From: Cristatella mucedo | Lineage: Eukaryota; Bryozoa; Phylactolaemata; Cristatellidae | DNA length: 60,000 nucleotides | Assembly (NCBI GenBank): GCA_009760855.2 | Contig: WPIO01000126.1 | Coordinates: 126,001 to 186,000 of the forward strand | Direction: 5' to 3' | Shown: one piece after another, positions 11,878-24,200 of the stretch | Numbering within the stretch: position 1 is the first letter of the stretch | How the letters are laid out: every line of letters begins with the position of its first letter | The notes under the pieces: model-generated | The model's database searches: none | What the model was told of the DNA's origin: nothing | The model's input: the letters and a program-made list of their open reading frames with translations, nothing else | Translations under genes and position numbers: made by a program

Positions 11878-12006
11878 ACTAGCTGACTTAACAGCCTCTT
11901 TTGTCTAGCGACAGAAGAGCCTTAACGGCTATCACCCACGTCAAGATTCGAATAACGACATCGGAACCGAGATTATGAAAAGCAATGGCCTTACCTAGTT
12001 GCCATC
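11878..12006 (-). mobile_element. Truncated SINE B copy
   Basis: GACTTAACAGCCTCTTTTGT and CTATCACCCACG match the SINE B tail and body; the tRNA-like end is worn. Confidence 0.65.
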
Positions 12007-12071
12007 GCGGGTACAACGGCACAACTTTTTGGCCCTTGTGGGGGGCCGATTTGCATTCGCAGCTTCATTTG

Positions 12072-12073
<2 letters not shown>

Positions 12074-12169
<96 letters not shown>

Positions 12170-12250
12170 AGTAAAGAAACTATATAGTTATAACTGATTA
12201 CTTACGTAGTGAAAGAAACTATTACACATATATATATATATATAGTTTTT

Positions 12251-12290
<40 letters not shown>

Positions 12291-12315
12291 TATATATACA
12301 TACATATATATATAC
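12074..12315. repeat. (AT)n microsatellite cluster
   Basis: An AT run of nearly 100 bp at 12074-12170 and further AT tracts at 12227-12315, separated by about 55 bp of unique sequence. Confidence 0.95.
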
Positions 12316-12864
12316 ATCGAATCAGTTGGTAGTGGCATGGGTTATTATCGGAGGCTTTTGGGTGAAGAAATTGTACGATCAATATAAGATATCGAGCAAA
12401 TTTGTGGTGTCATTGTCAAGTCGACGGTGTGCATCACAAGTATTAGTACCTTGATTTACTACGACCAGCCGGGCATCAACGTGAGGATTGTATTGCATAA
12501 TTGCGGTGCATCGTAGATTAACAGGCCAATTGTGCACAATTCATGCATTGAAGCAAGAATTGAAAAATCCCTCGAGGTTTGGTGGTACCAGCATACGTCC
12601 TAACTCAGCCAGCATGTGCCTTTACCCATACAGCAGATGCACACAGCAGGCTAGATAGCCGACCAAAACCTTCATTGATAACCTGCTTAATTGGTCAGCC
12701 TTTAAAATCCAACCTCAAAGGCACTTAAGTTTACCCAGCCTTACAGCCGAGTAGCATCCCATGTGTCCAATGCGCATGCATTAGCTGCCTTTCCAAAGTA
12801 GGGCAACATACACTGCATGCCTAATCTAAGCTTAACATAGAAGATCCAGTACACTTTGCATATT

Positions 12865-13110
12865 GGGTCCCTGTGATTCGTCCTTCACGTGCTTATGCAT
12901 GCTGACATTGTGCATGCTGCCACTAACCACATTTGCATGCCGACCCCGTGGATGTCACCCCTAACCATGTTATTCATTTTGTTTGTTTTTCAAGCATGAT
13001 TTTACTTACCATTCAATTGCATTTCCCTTTGCAGCAAATGTAAAGCGCCTAGACAGAGATTAAGTTCTCTGAGGGCGCTTTATCAAGTACATTATTATTA
13101 TTATTATATT
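12865..13110 (+). mobile_element. L2 3' untranslated end
   Basis: GTCCCTGTGATTCGTCCTTC, CATGCTGACATTG, GATTAAGTTCTCTGAGGGCG and terminal (ATT)n match the 3' UTR of the coding L2 copy at 38200-38460. Confidence 0.8.
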
Positions 13111-13552
13111 AATATTGGGAGGACAGTAAGTGATTAGTTGGGTTCAATTTAACTCAAGAGCTGGGCGACCCTGTGGATCAAGCGTTACCAGGGAGAAACT
13201 GAAACCTGATATCAACGACCTTGCTAATTCACAAGCTATAACAACTGCAGATGTAGTGACATTAGACCAAACAGAACTGAAAAGCAAGGTCATAAATTGC
13301 TACAGTTGCATTCAGCACTATGCCAATTACCAGCTCCCTTCTAGAGATAGTGAAGCTTGATAGACTTCAAGGTTCTGCTCAGTCTTTCAAATAAGTATGA
13401 GGAAGAGATATAAGCAACTTAGACACAACAGAGCAGTTTTTGTGCTACTTGGAGTAGATGTTCGAGCTAGTGCAGGCCAGGGACTTTGAAGTCGAAGACA
13501 GTGCCGTCCTGTGTGACCTTTCCTTACAGCAATACGAACGTAAACAAAATAA

Positions 13553-13558
13553 TTTATT
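13553..13558 (-). terminator. PPIE: Possible PPIE polyadenylation signal
   Basis: TTTATT on + gives AATAAA on the minus strand, about 460 bp past the PPIE stop codon. No closer canonical signal was seen. Confidence 0.4.
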
Positions 13559-14013
13559 TGTTTCCTTAAACTTGGCACGACCACCAACATTACATTAAAA
13601 ACACAACGTAAAGCCATCGTTATAGTCAATCCTTCGGTGATCAGGATGAAAGCTGCAATCCGTTGCATGGTTCTAAGGTCGAAAAAAGTCACATGAGCAG
13701 CTATAAAATCCATCCAGGTCCGGCACGAATGACTCGGCATGGTGGTAACAAATGGCATGTGGCTGAAATTGCAGCAAAAAACCACTTGCCCAGTGTGACT
13801 ACAGCTTGGAGAATGTACTGCCAAGAGTGACGGGTCACTATGCTACCAGCCCGATGCAGCTACCATGTTTCTGCAACTCCAGGGCATGCATTCACAAGTC
13901 ATTCAAGCAATGGGCTTGCAAACGATGACCGAGCACGGATACACAAGGTCACGTCATTCTCGCCATCTGCAGTCATCTTTACGGTGCTGACAATGCATAC
14001 CCAGCCAAATGGG

Positions 14014-14082
14014 TCATACGAGCTCTCCACAGTTGACGATGACAACTTTCTGGGATGGCTTACCGGATGTGGAGCCTAGTGC
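14014..14082 (-). CDS. PPIE: PPIE exon 11 and stop
   Basis: The acceptor CGTTTTAG leads into [16 protein letters not shown] then NCGELV and TGA, matching the vertebrate end (GKPKQKVIIADCGEYV). Phase 0. Confidence 0.93.
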   Translation of the reverse strand, partial: ALGSTSGKPSQKVVIVNCGELV

Positions 14083-15200
14083 CTAAAACGAAGTCCGAAT
14101 GCAGGCACTGTCTTTGCTTAGCCCAACTCTGCACTTTCAATCTAGTCACAATTTAGTTGCTGCTGTATTCAGTGGCAGCAGTAGGTAAGCTTAGGCACAT
14201 GGCTGAATATGTATACCCAGAAGGGTAAATCTACAAAGCCAGCCGGCACCAGTCAAGACTAGTAGTTGACAGCAGGAGGGCATGCTAAAAAGCTATTACC
14301 GACGCACAGTCAGTGCCCAGCTGGCATATGTAACCAAAATCCAGGCCGACAGCTGCAAATAGCACAGTTCTGCAGAAAAACAACAGTAATCTTAACCCCG
14401 TAAAAATGCACATTCACTGACCAAGAGCTAGGACGAAACTAGCTAAGGGCTAATTCACTGCACTTGCATGCTCCTGCCAAAGGCCAAGACCTCGGTAATG
14501 TTTCTCACTGAGTTCGTGCCTAACTTAATAACTCTATTAATAGATAAATGCTTACTTACGTGTGTTCGTGTCCCCACAATCTAAAGAAGTTCAGCACTAC
14601 CATACATATCAAACAGTTAAATGACAAGATGATTGCCTAGGAAGAGTTTGCTTGTCTTATGGGGAGCTGGGTGGCGGGCCGGTAGGTGAGCATGTTAGCA
14701 GGGTGCCGACTAGTACTGTCGGGGAGGGGCGACTGTAACCAGGGGAGCATTGTCTTAACCGTTAAAGGACCCGTATCGAGTCAGCTTGCCTTGAGCAGGT
14801 TATCTACTGCTTTCTCTCCTGACTAGTTCTTAAGAAGTAGGCAGTTCTTCAAAGGTCCCGCATGAAAGGATCTCGAAACACACGGTTCTCGGGTTGCTTC
14901 AGAATACGAATCCAATGAAAAAAAAAAGTCAAATTAATGGTCTTGCCAACAGCTTATACTCCCCTAACTTTAGGGATATGCATGCTTCGCAATTTAATTT
15001 TGAACGCCAACATTGTCTAAGTTAAGAGCAACCAACGGAGCTTAAACAATAACATTGTCTAAGTTAAGAGCAACCAACGGAGCTTAAACAATCAGGCCAA
15101 ATCATGTCTGCAATACACTCCCTCCTGTTGATTCTTTTGTATACCCCTTAACACACTTGCGTGTGAGCGAGCACACATGCCCGCACACACGCCCACACGA

Positions 15201-15284
<84 letters not shown>

Positions 15285-18200
15285 ACAGCCTCAGGTACAG
15301 AACTTTTTGAAAATCACGAGGGTCTGTCCATCTCAGTTATATAATTCAGGACTTACTGAAGAGCAGCTAAGTGATGAATCGCCTGAAATAAGGCTTCAGA
15401 AGGGTCTCCGGCTGTGGCAATGCCGAGGGCATGCACATTAACATCTAAAGACTTTCAATACTTCGAGATGCAAGCATTATCTAGAGTTCTTGAGAGGATG
15501 TAAGCCCTATGCTGTGACTACACGTTCCCTAACGACTGCACTCACTGCAGCTGAGAGGTCCCCAAGCGATTTCAAGGCTCCGATCAACTGATAGCTGGAG
15601 TGCCAGGATTCTACACTAACGAGCCCAATACTAACAAGGTTGACATGCAGAAGAGTAAAGACGTCTCCCTGATTAGTAACCAGTAAACACACTGGCCTAC
15701 TGCTCCGTAATATTTCAATAACGACTGCATATGCAGTAAAATCGTAAGCTATTAGGTAATACTAACAGATCGGTATGAATGTTTCCAGATGCAGAAAATT
15801 ATATCTTGCTATTTTGCACATCCTTTAGACAAAAGTATACATTGTCAATCTGAACAGGATTTATTTTAGAAGGATCAACAATACTGGTGACTGAAAATAA
15901 CCCGGGATCATACATCGTGCTGCGCTAGAGGGATGTAGTGGCCAAAAGGCACAGTATGCAGCCAGCTAGGCTTATCTGTCGTGAGTGACGAAGTTGCCAC
16001 ATCACACCATTTCTTGACGACCTGCAATGCTCCCAGTCAAGCATCGCATCGACTTCAGGGTTCTGTCACTCACTTTTAGGTCCCTCCATTCTTTGGCTCC
16101 AACCTACTTATCAGATCTACTTTCCCACTAAGAGATAGGCCAAAACCGTTCTGAAGTGGGGTAATGTCGCCGGTGACGAGCAGCAACAAGCCTGTGTGCA
16201 GCAGCATGCCCGTGCTCTATCTTAAGGGAATCAGGTTATTATTGCCCAACTCGGAAATCCGGGACCCAGCACGGCAAAGCAGACAAACTCGGTGACTTCA
16301 GTGTCTGTCCCGGGAAGAGTTTTCTTTTCTTTGTAAGGAGTGGACTCCATGGAATCGGCTTGACCTGAGATATGGACGTTGAACCCTAAAGCAGAGGTGG
16401 CTCTAGGACTCTCCGGTGTGCAGGCGTCGGGTCTTGAAAAAACCAGGCTAAGCATCGTACCATCTTCTTTTCGCAATCTAATCGTTTACCTATACCTCGT
16501 ACAACCCTCAAATCCTTTGGAGATCGTGCATTTAGTTCGTATGCTCCCAAAGCCTGGAACTCACTTCCGACTTGTGTCACGACATCTCCTGACTTGATCA
16601 CATTAAAAAAACCTAGAACACACCTATTTATTACAGCATTTAGTGGGTCCGTGTGATTCGACCTCTATGTGCTTATGCATGCTGACCCTGTGCATGTCAC
16701 CCCTAACCATGTTATTCGTGTTGCTTATTGAGCATGCTACCACTAACCATTCGATAGTGCTTCCTTTGCAGCAAATGCAAAGTGCCTAGAAAGAGGCTAA
16801 GTTCTCTGACGGCACTATACAAATACAAATATGTATTATTACTATATTATTGACCATGCTATCTCTCAGCGATAAAAGCAATGCATCCGCTATAAGCACA
16901 ACTTCAGCTCTTCAGAGAAGCCAACCAAGTGCACTTTCCAGATCATCTCACAACACCATCAGGTAGCATGACAGTAGCATAACGCGCATCAAGGCAAGAG
17001 CAAACAAAAACCTCAATTCAATGCTATATCGGCAAAGACCTACTATCGCAGACATAAGACGATCATACCTCCATTTTACGAACGACATCCATTCCCTGAA
17101 TTACATGACCAAACACGACGTGCTTTCCATCAAGCCTACGAAAAAAAACTTCGCCACATTCATGGAATGAATATGGACATTGATTGCAAATCAGAAAGGC
17201 AGCATTGCAGGGTAGAGTAGCAGAGATACCGGCTGCTCAGAAGAGCAGCAGCAAATCAAGAGAAGCTCCGTGGCCTAGACTTGCCGACCAACTAGTCGAA
17301 CTCACTAGTCCCCCCCCCCCCAAAAAAACGAGCACACCGATCAGGCCCCTATACCTGCACCAACGTACCAGGCCTAGCTCTAAAAACCCACGAGGGCCAG
17401 GCAGCTGTTTATTGCACTTGCTCCTTTAATGCTGTACTGCTCGGTACACGAGCTCGTTTCATTAAGCTGGAAATGAAGATGAGCTCAAAAGTCGGCAGGA
17501 CCACACGATCAGCAAAGAATGCACAGCTAACAGGCAGATAAGACCCCCAACAGCTAATCGATTGTCGGGCAGAGATACGTGGACTCTGGATAGCTGTCCT
17601 GCTGGAGCACCACTTAGTTAAGCTCCCCTGGATGGAAGGGTAATGGATAGTCCGGCAGAGGCATGAGAACTCCGGACACCTAGGCTGCTGCAGCACTGCT
17701 AAGTTAGGCCCCACTCAGACGGCTAATCGATTTCCAGTACTGACACATAGTCTCTGACACCCGGGCTGCTGAAGCACTGCTCAGCTATAAGGAGCCAAGC
17801 CTGCAGCGGGCCTCCAAAGGGCAAAGTAAGAATTTTGGCTTGCATCTATGGTTCAGCGGTTCGTGCCAGCTGTGTGCGCAGATACAAATGCACGACGGCA
17901 AACAATGTCACAAAACAAGTTTTGCTATAGGTGTCGCTGATTGCAGAATATTATGTTCAAGGACGTTTGACGGCATGCATGGCTAAACTTATACAGCCAT
18001 AATTAGAAATAAACTACTGCAATGGTAAATAAGCAAGCTGAACTCAAGTGTGAAACTTCATACTGATCTGTAGCATTGGCCGAGGTATAGGATTTACAAG
18101 GCAACAATACTACACTATATAGAGCTGTTTCAAAAGTCAAAACACGTCCCAACAAGCTGCCAACATGCACCTCGATGAATGAGGTTAATGAAGTTGGGAT

Positions 18201-21200
18201 ACAAATTCGCATATGATGCAGAGATCGATACATTTGTTATTTGCTGATGAGTTGCTTCCTGTTTACTTCCGGGTTAGACATGGTTTGCCTAATCTTTTAA
18301 TGCTTAAATTGTATGTGAAAATCACCAGTATTATGGGAAGTTCAGATCCCATTTGTAACTTACCTGTCTTTAGAAAGGTACACTAAAATTATTTGATTGT
18401 TAGACCTACCTCTCAGTACTTCTGGTGAGAGTGTGTGAAATATGTACTGCTTTGGCAGCCGAGAATGGTGGAGCATGCCTCCAAACCCAGCATGCACAGG
18501 AGGACTATGTGTATCATTCGCACCATGAAGGTGCGCAGGAATCTGGTAATCGCTTCTTTTACAACATTGTCGACTGTGCATAATTTTTTGGGATTAAGGC
18601 AATTCTATCAGTAACACGGTTTTAGTTATCCCATATATGCATACAATAACCCTTGCAGTATGACTGCTGCTGCAGTGGCTGTACATTCGTTTGGATATTA
18701 AGAGTGTTCTTCAATGACAGTCATACCAAAGTTTTTCGAAGCATGTGCAATTATTAACTTTCAGCCAAAAAATCAAATATATATGCTGTTGGTATGCGCA
18801 TGTGCAGTCGTCCCATCATGATTCTTAATGGTATCCCTTCTCTGGTCAGGCATAGAGGCAAAAAGCTTCTTTCTACGTTGTCTACTCTGCTGTAGCACAA
18901 TCCACAGAGAATGAGTTTTACTGAACCGGTCTGCTACTGGTTTAGGACGAACACCCTGCCTCAAACCATGTCGGTATGACCCCACAGTTGTCAACTGGCT
19001 GGGCCACTGCATCAGCACCAAACAATGATTCGTAAAAAAGTTCACTGGCCAGGTAGTGTGCTTAAATTCTTAATCTGGCTGCCAAATGTAACTATCGCCC
19101 TAGCAGAGTATTTGAGCTTTGAAATCGAACTTACTTGATCAAAAACAACTTAAGTAAAGTACTTTTTGAAGAATCCTTGTTCGGTGCTGATGCAGTGGCC
19201 CAGCCAGTCGCCTGAATTTAACCCCATAGAACTACTGTGAGGCCATAGTAACATGTGTCTGAGGCAGCATGCTAGACCCACACCAGTAGCCGCCCTTTTC
19301 AGTATAAGTACTTAGGCTCTGTGGATTTTACTACAGTAGAACTGACAATGCAGAAAGAAGCTTTAGGCATCTATGCCAGACCAGAGAAGGAGGGTCACTA
19401 ACAATCGTAAGGACACGACAGCACACTGAACATATACATATCAGTAGCATATGTGTTTGTTTTTGGCTGTAAGGTCGTAATTTCACATGATCCACATAAC
19501 TTTAGCATGAATCTTTCGAAGAACACCCTCGTAATACCGGAACAAATTTACAGCCACAGCAGCCGCGACCACACCGTGAGAACTGTTTTGATGCTGAGTG
19601 TAGGTATACAGATAAATTTACAATAAACACAGACTATTATATATCAACTGGATATGCGCAAATCGGTGCTGCAGCATCAACAAAATAGGCAAGGAATCTG
19701 TTTGGTGTTACCTGCGTCTGGTTGCAATATCTATGAGCTTAGGAAAAGCAGGCTGCTCTCCATATGTGGTCAAAACTAGCAAGCAAGCAAAGAACCAGCG
19801 GGATGCAACAATGAGTTACCAGAGATAAACATGCTCTGATCGATAGTTGACTGAAGATACAACCGACAAGCATAAGGAAATGTACAAAAGGCAAGCAGAA
19901 CATCATGCTATCTGAAGGGCTCGATTAGAAGCTAAAAGCTAAGTTGATTACATCCATCAGTATGTCCAGCACTGCAGTCGCAGTGCCACTTGAAAAGCAG
20001 AGTTTGAGGCACATTTGTTCGCCAACCGAGGCTGAATTTCGGCTGCTTGCCCTGCGAGAAACCAACTTAGTATAGATACGCAGGTATATGTTAATAGTTT
20101 AGGCTAGTTTACGACTTAAACATTAAAGTTGACTAATTTCGACTTTTGCACGACCGAATGCATGCCCATGTGGTAAGTAAGCCCAAAATTTGTGAAGCAT
20201 GAGTGCTGCAATCATAGAGAAGTTCAAATCTTGTAGGCATTAGATCAATGAACAATATTTAAAAAAAAAAACAAAAAATTGGATGAGAAATAGCAGCCAC
20301 TCACGTATTCAATATCACCGGTAGGTACAGGTCGATGTTTGATTTACAATCTTAGACATGATCTTGTGTTTGATCTCGTGTGTTTGCACTGGTGGCAAAT
20401 TGCAAAGGAGTGCAGACCAACCACAAGCAGCTTTCTTGATTAATAAAGCAGCATTGTTCCTATAGCCTAAAGACTGCACAAAGCAGTTGTCAACACAGCT
20501 GCCAACACCAAGTTACCCTCAGAAAAACAAGATATGCTTGGTCGTTTGGTTGTAAGCTTATTCCGTGTGTCAAAGGCAGCCAAGGTATAAAAGAATGCCA
20601 ATGACTTAAGCAGACTGCAATGTAGTTACCAAAAGCACGTGACTGCATGTTTTTTCATCTACCACAGCTCTCCCTTGGGTTGCAGCTGTTTAAACCATTA
20701 GACATAAGTCAGCTAAGAGTTGAATATAAAAAATTCATTTGTATAATGCCCTAAGAGAACTTAATCTCTATTCAGGCTTCACATATGCCACGGGGCTCGA
20801 GCCCACGACCTCGGCCAGACCTTGGTCGGGACCAGTACCTTAACCAGCATCCAACTGGACGGGACCTACTTCAGAATGGTTTGTGGCATTGCTCCATCGT
20901 CTCATCTCATTCTAACTTCCTAGGTATTTTCACGTTAATAGGGCCCTCTTCCAAAGCTGTAAATTAGTATGCATATCTGCTCCCAGGCTTTGAGGTACGA
21001 ACAGAGCCATAATGATGGTGGGCAATTTCTCACACCTAATCTTAATCCAATCGTTAGTGCACTAGCAAAGAATGAACCAATCGGCAGCAGCTATTGTGTA
21101 GGAGTAGCCTGCCATGCCGGACCTGATTGGGCAGTTTGTTTTGATCAGGGAATAATTAATCATAAATTTGGTGACCAAAAAAGCACATTCAACTTCAAGG

Positions 21201-24200
21201 AATTCTGTCTTTCAACAAAGATACTTTCAATCGAATCACTCGGAGGCAAGAACGTGAAGCTTCAAGTGCAATAGAAGACCATGCCCCAAGCGGTTTCTTT
21301 AAGACTGTTTTAAGTTTTAAAGGCTGATCGAAAGTCTACAGGGGGCCACAACAACAAAACTAATGCCCAGTATTTTTTTCATCAAGAGGAACACTCTAAA
21401 AGGGGTTTCAATGCCGGCTCTTTAACCTTCGGTCCCATTGGAACACCATAATTTCCTGCTGCACTCGGTCACTAGCCAATATAAAGGGACAAGCTTATGC
21501 CAGTGAAAAGTCGCAAGAAATTCAGTGTTACAATGCAAAGCAGGCACGAGTGTCCCCTGATCTAATTGTAAGCCTAACCTAGCTGGTGAACCAGACCTAC
21601 ATTCGGGCAAGGACTCCATACCACGACCCGGGTCGGCAAGTGCTCGGATCTAACCTTCGGTCCCATTGGAACACCATAATTTCCTGCTGCACTCCGTCAC
21701 TAGCCAATATAAAGGGACTAGCTTATGCCAGTGAAAAATCGCAAGAAATTTCAATGTTGCAATGCAAAGCAGGCACGAGTGTCCCCTGATCTAATTGTAA
21801 GCCTAGCTTAGCTGGTGAACCAGACCCACATTCGGTCAAGAATTCCATACCACGACCCGGGTCGGCAAGTGCTCGAATCCTACCTTCAATCCGTTCTATT
21901 TAGACTTGATCACAAGTGACACATTTGAAGACTTTAAAAGCATACTTTCGATGTGTACAAAATAAAGTCGATTGCCAAAATATTTCAATTTAGTGGGTAG
22001 GACGGTGAGGTGACTAAAAGCCGATGAGCGGGAGGTGCGCGACCACATAGTAGGAGTAATGAGGTCGCACACTGGTGCATGCCAGTGAAGTGACCTGTAA
22101 TCCGGAATGAGGATCGGGAAGTCGATTCGATACTCGATTGACACCAAGTGTAGCTCAGACAGAAGTGGTGTGATGGCAGCTATGATGCTGACGATAGATC
22201 GACAGATCAGACTTGCTGCTCAAATTTGCACTTGTTTCCGTCGATTAAGGGAACAGGGAGGAAGTCTTAAATAATAATAATAATGTACTTGATAAAGCGC
22301 CCTCAGAGAACTCGATCTCTTTCTAGGCGCTTTACATCTGCTGCAAAGGGAATTGAATGGTGAGTAATATCATGCTAGATAAACAACATGAATAACATGG
22401 TTAGGGAATAAAGGGTAGCGATCTAGATATAACAAATACATAAACTAGTTTGGCAGCAACAGTCTTATCTATGCAGGCCCGGATTTTGGCCACTTCAACT
22501 GGCTGCAAGTTGTCCAACTTGTCAGTGGAGAAAATGTGCTCATCCAATGACAACTGTTTGGAAACAATTTGGAGAAATGCTCTTAAAGACGATACCGGGA
22601 TCCCTATGCACATGCTTGTTTGGGTGAAGGCTAAGAAGATAGTCGATAGTGGACATTAACACTTGGGTTATTGATCATATTACTTGAGATATAGTGGAAT
22701 AATACAGAAACTTTTATCAACTATATGGTTGTGCACACCTTTTATATGTATATGGGCTTGACCGTGAGTTTGGAGGCCGAAATATTCCAACTGCAAAAGC
22801 ATGGTGAAACACAAAAGAACTAATTGGCTATCACAGTGGATATAGAAATAACCTAGAAAGAAAACAGGACGGTTTCTAGTTCGAAGAACAAAGAGAAGGC
22901 CGGACAATTCAGAGATTAAGCAGACATTTATACCAAGTACACGATAGATTACTGCCATCACCTGCAGCTTACTACTAGCTGAACAGCTCGGACATTCAAC
23001 ATATGATAGCTTTTTTTGGGCAGGTAAGTCTTAAAGAAACGAGAGATCAAAATTTTAAAAAGCAAACAGCTTTAAGATGATAAAATAACAAAGATGACCC
23101 CTGTTAAGAAGCCTTCTACAAACGCACGTCCTAGCATACATTTAAGGAAAATCAAACTGCAAAGAAGCACCCACTTAACTGCGAGTAGATATGAATAAAG
23201 AATAACAAGTATGGTCACACAGAATAGGGTAGCAAAATGATGCTCAGAATAAGATGCGCATGGAATTTCTCATTAATAACAACTTACCAGTCGGTTTTTT
23301 CTGTTGTCAAGAAAAACTGTGAGCCATTGGTATTGGGTCCACTATTGGCCATTGAGAGTATGCCTACCAAAACACATTAAAAACAGTAAGCTGTTGCATG
23401 ACAGGAGAGCCTATACACTAGCCAGGACTCGCACAACGCCAGAAATAATACTTTCGCCAGGTCGTCGCCACGCAAAGCATCTCCACATGCAATACATACA
23501 TACATACCTAACATTGGCATAGCAACAGTACCTACATATGACCAAACTACTGCCCTAGTAATGGATGCAATACAATGATAGAAATGGAAAAATTGTCAGT
23601 GCCAATAGCAGCAGTGTGTTCAAAGCACAATATCAGCCATAACTCCTTTGTTTCGTGTTTCGCACCGCTCCTTTGCTTTTGTATCTTTATAATCGTCTTA
23701 CGAATCACTCTTCCTTTAGATTTTGAAGTATTTAATCTTTTTCTGTGGCCTCGTATGAAGCAGTAGCTAGGCACTGGCAGCTCGACAAACAGACACCTGG
23801 GAGCAAACACGTCCTACCAGGCTTGGTGTGCAGGAGCAAGAAGTTCTCGTCTGCAAACTTCTTGCCATAAATCGACTTCCCACCAGTACCGTTATGATTC
23901 GTAAAATCTCCGCCTTGGCACATCTTTAATGAAACTAAGGAATGCACAGCGACAGAAGAGAGCAAGCATCGGTGCCGCGGGTGCCGAGCCAGCAGCAGCG
24001 CCGAGCAGCTTCCCTCGTCACAAAAGCTAACGTCCGTGATGCGGCTGCGCAAAGGGGGAGCGACACGACCACCGAAAGCGCAACCCACACAGTGGCCAAG
24101 GCGTGAAGCCCAAAGGATACGAACTGAGGGATGATCCTGTGGAAGGTAGTTCCTTTGTAGCCAAAACCTTTCTCCATAGTGCACAGGCATCTGAAGTTCT

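Noticed and set aside
13387-13824. 145-residue minus-strand open frame
   Set aside because: It lies in the likely 3' UTR of PPIE and has no recognisable motif; probably chance.
15200-15283. Regular repeat resembling a CRISPR array
   Set aside because: Simple dinucleotide repeats without spacers, in a eukaryotic intron.
20969-21274. 101-residue plus-strand open frame in PPIE intron 9
   Set aside because: No recognisable domain, no neighbouring exons and no repeat-family match; left unassigned.
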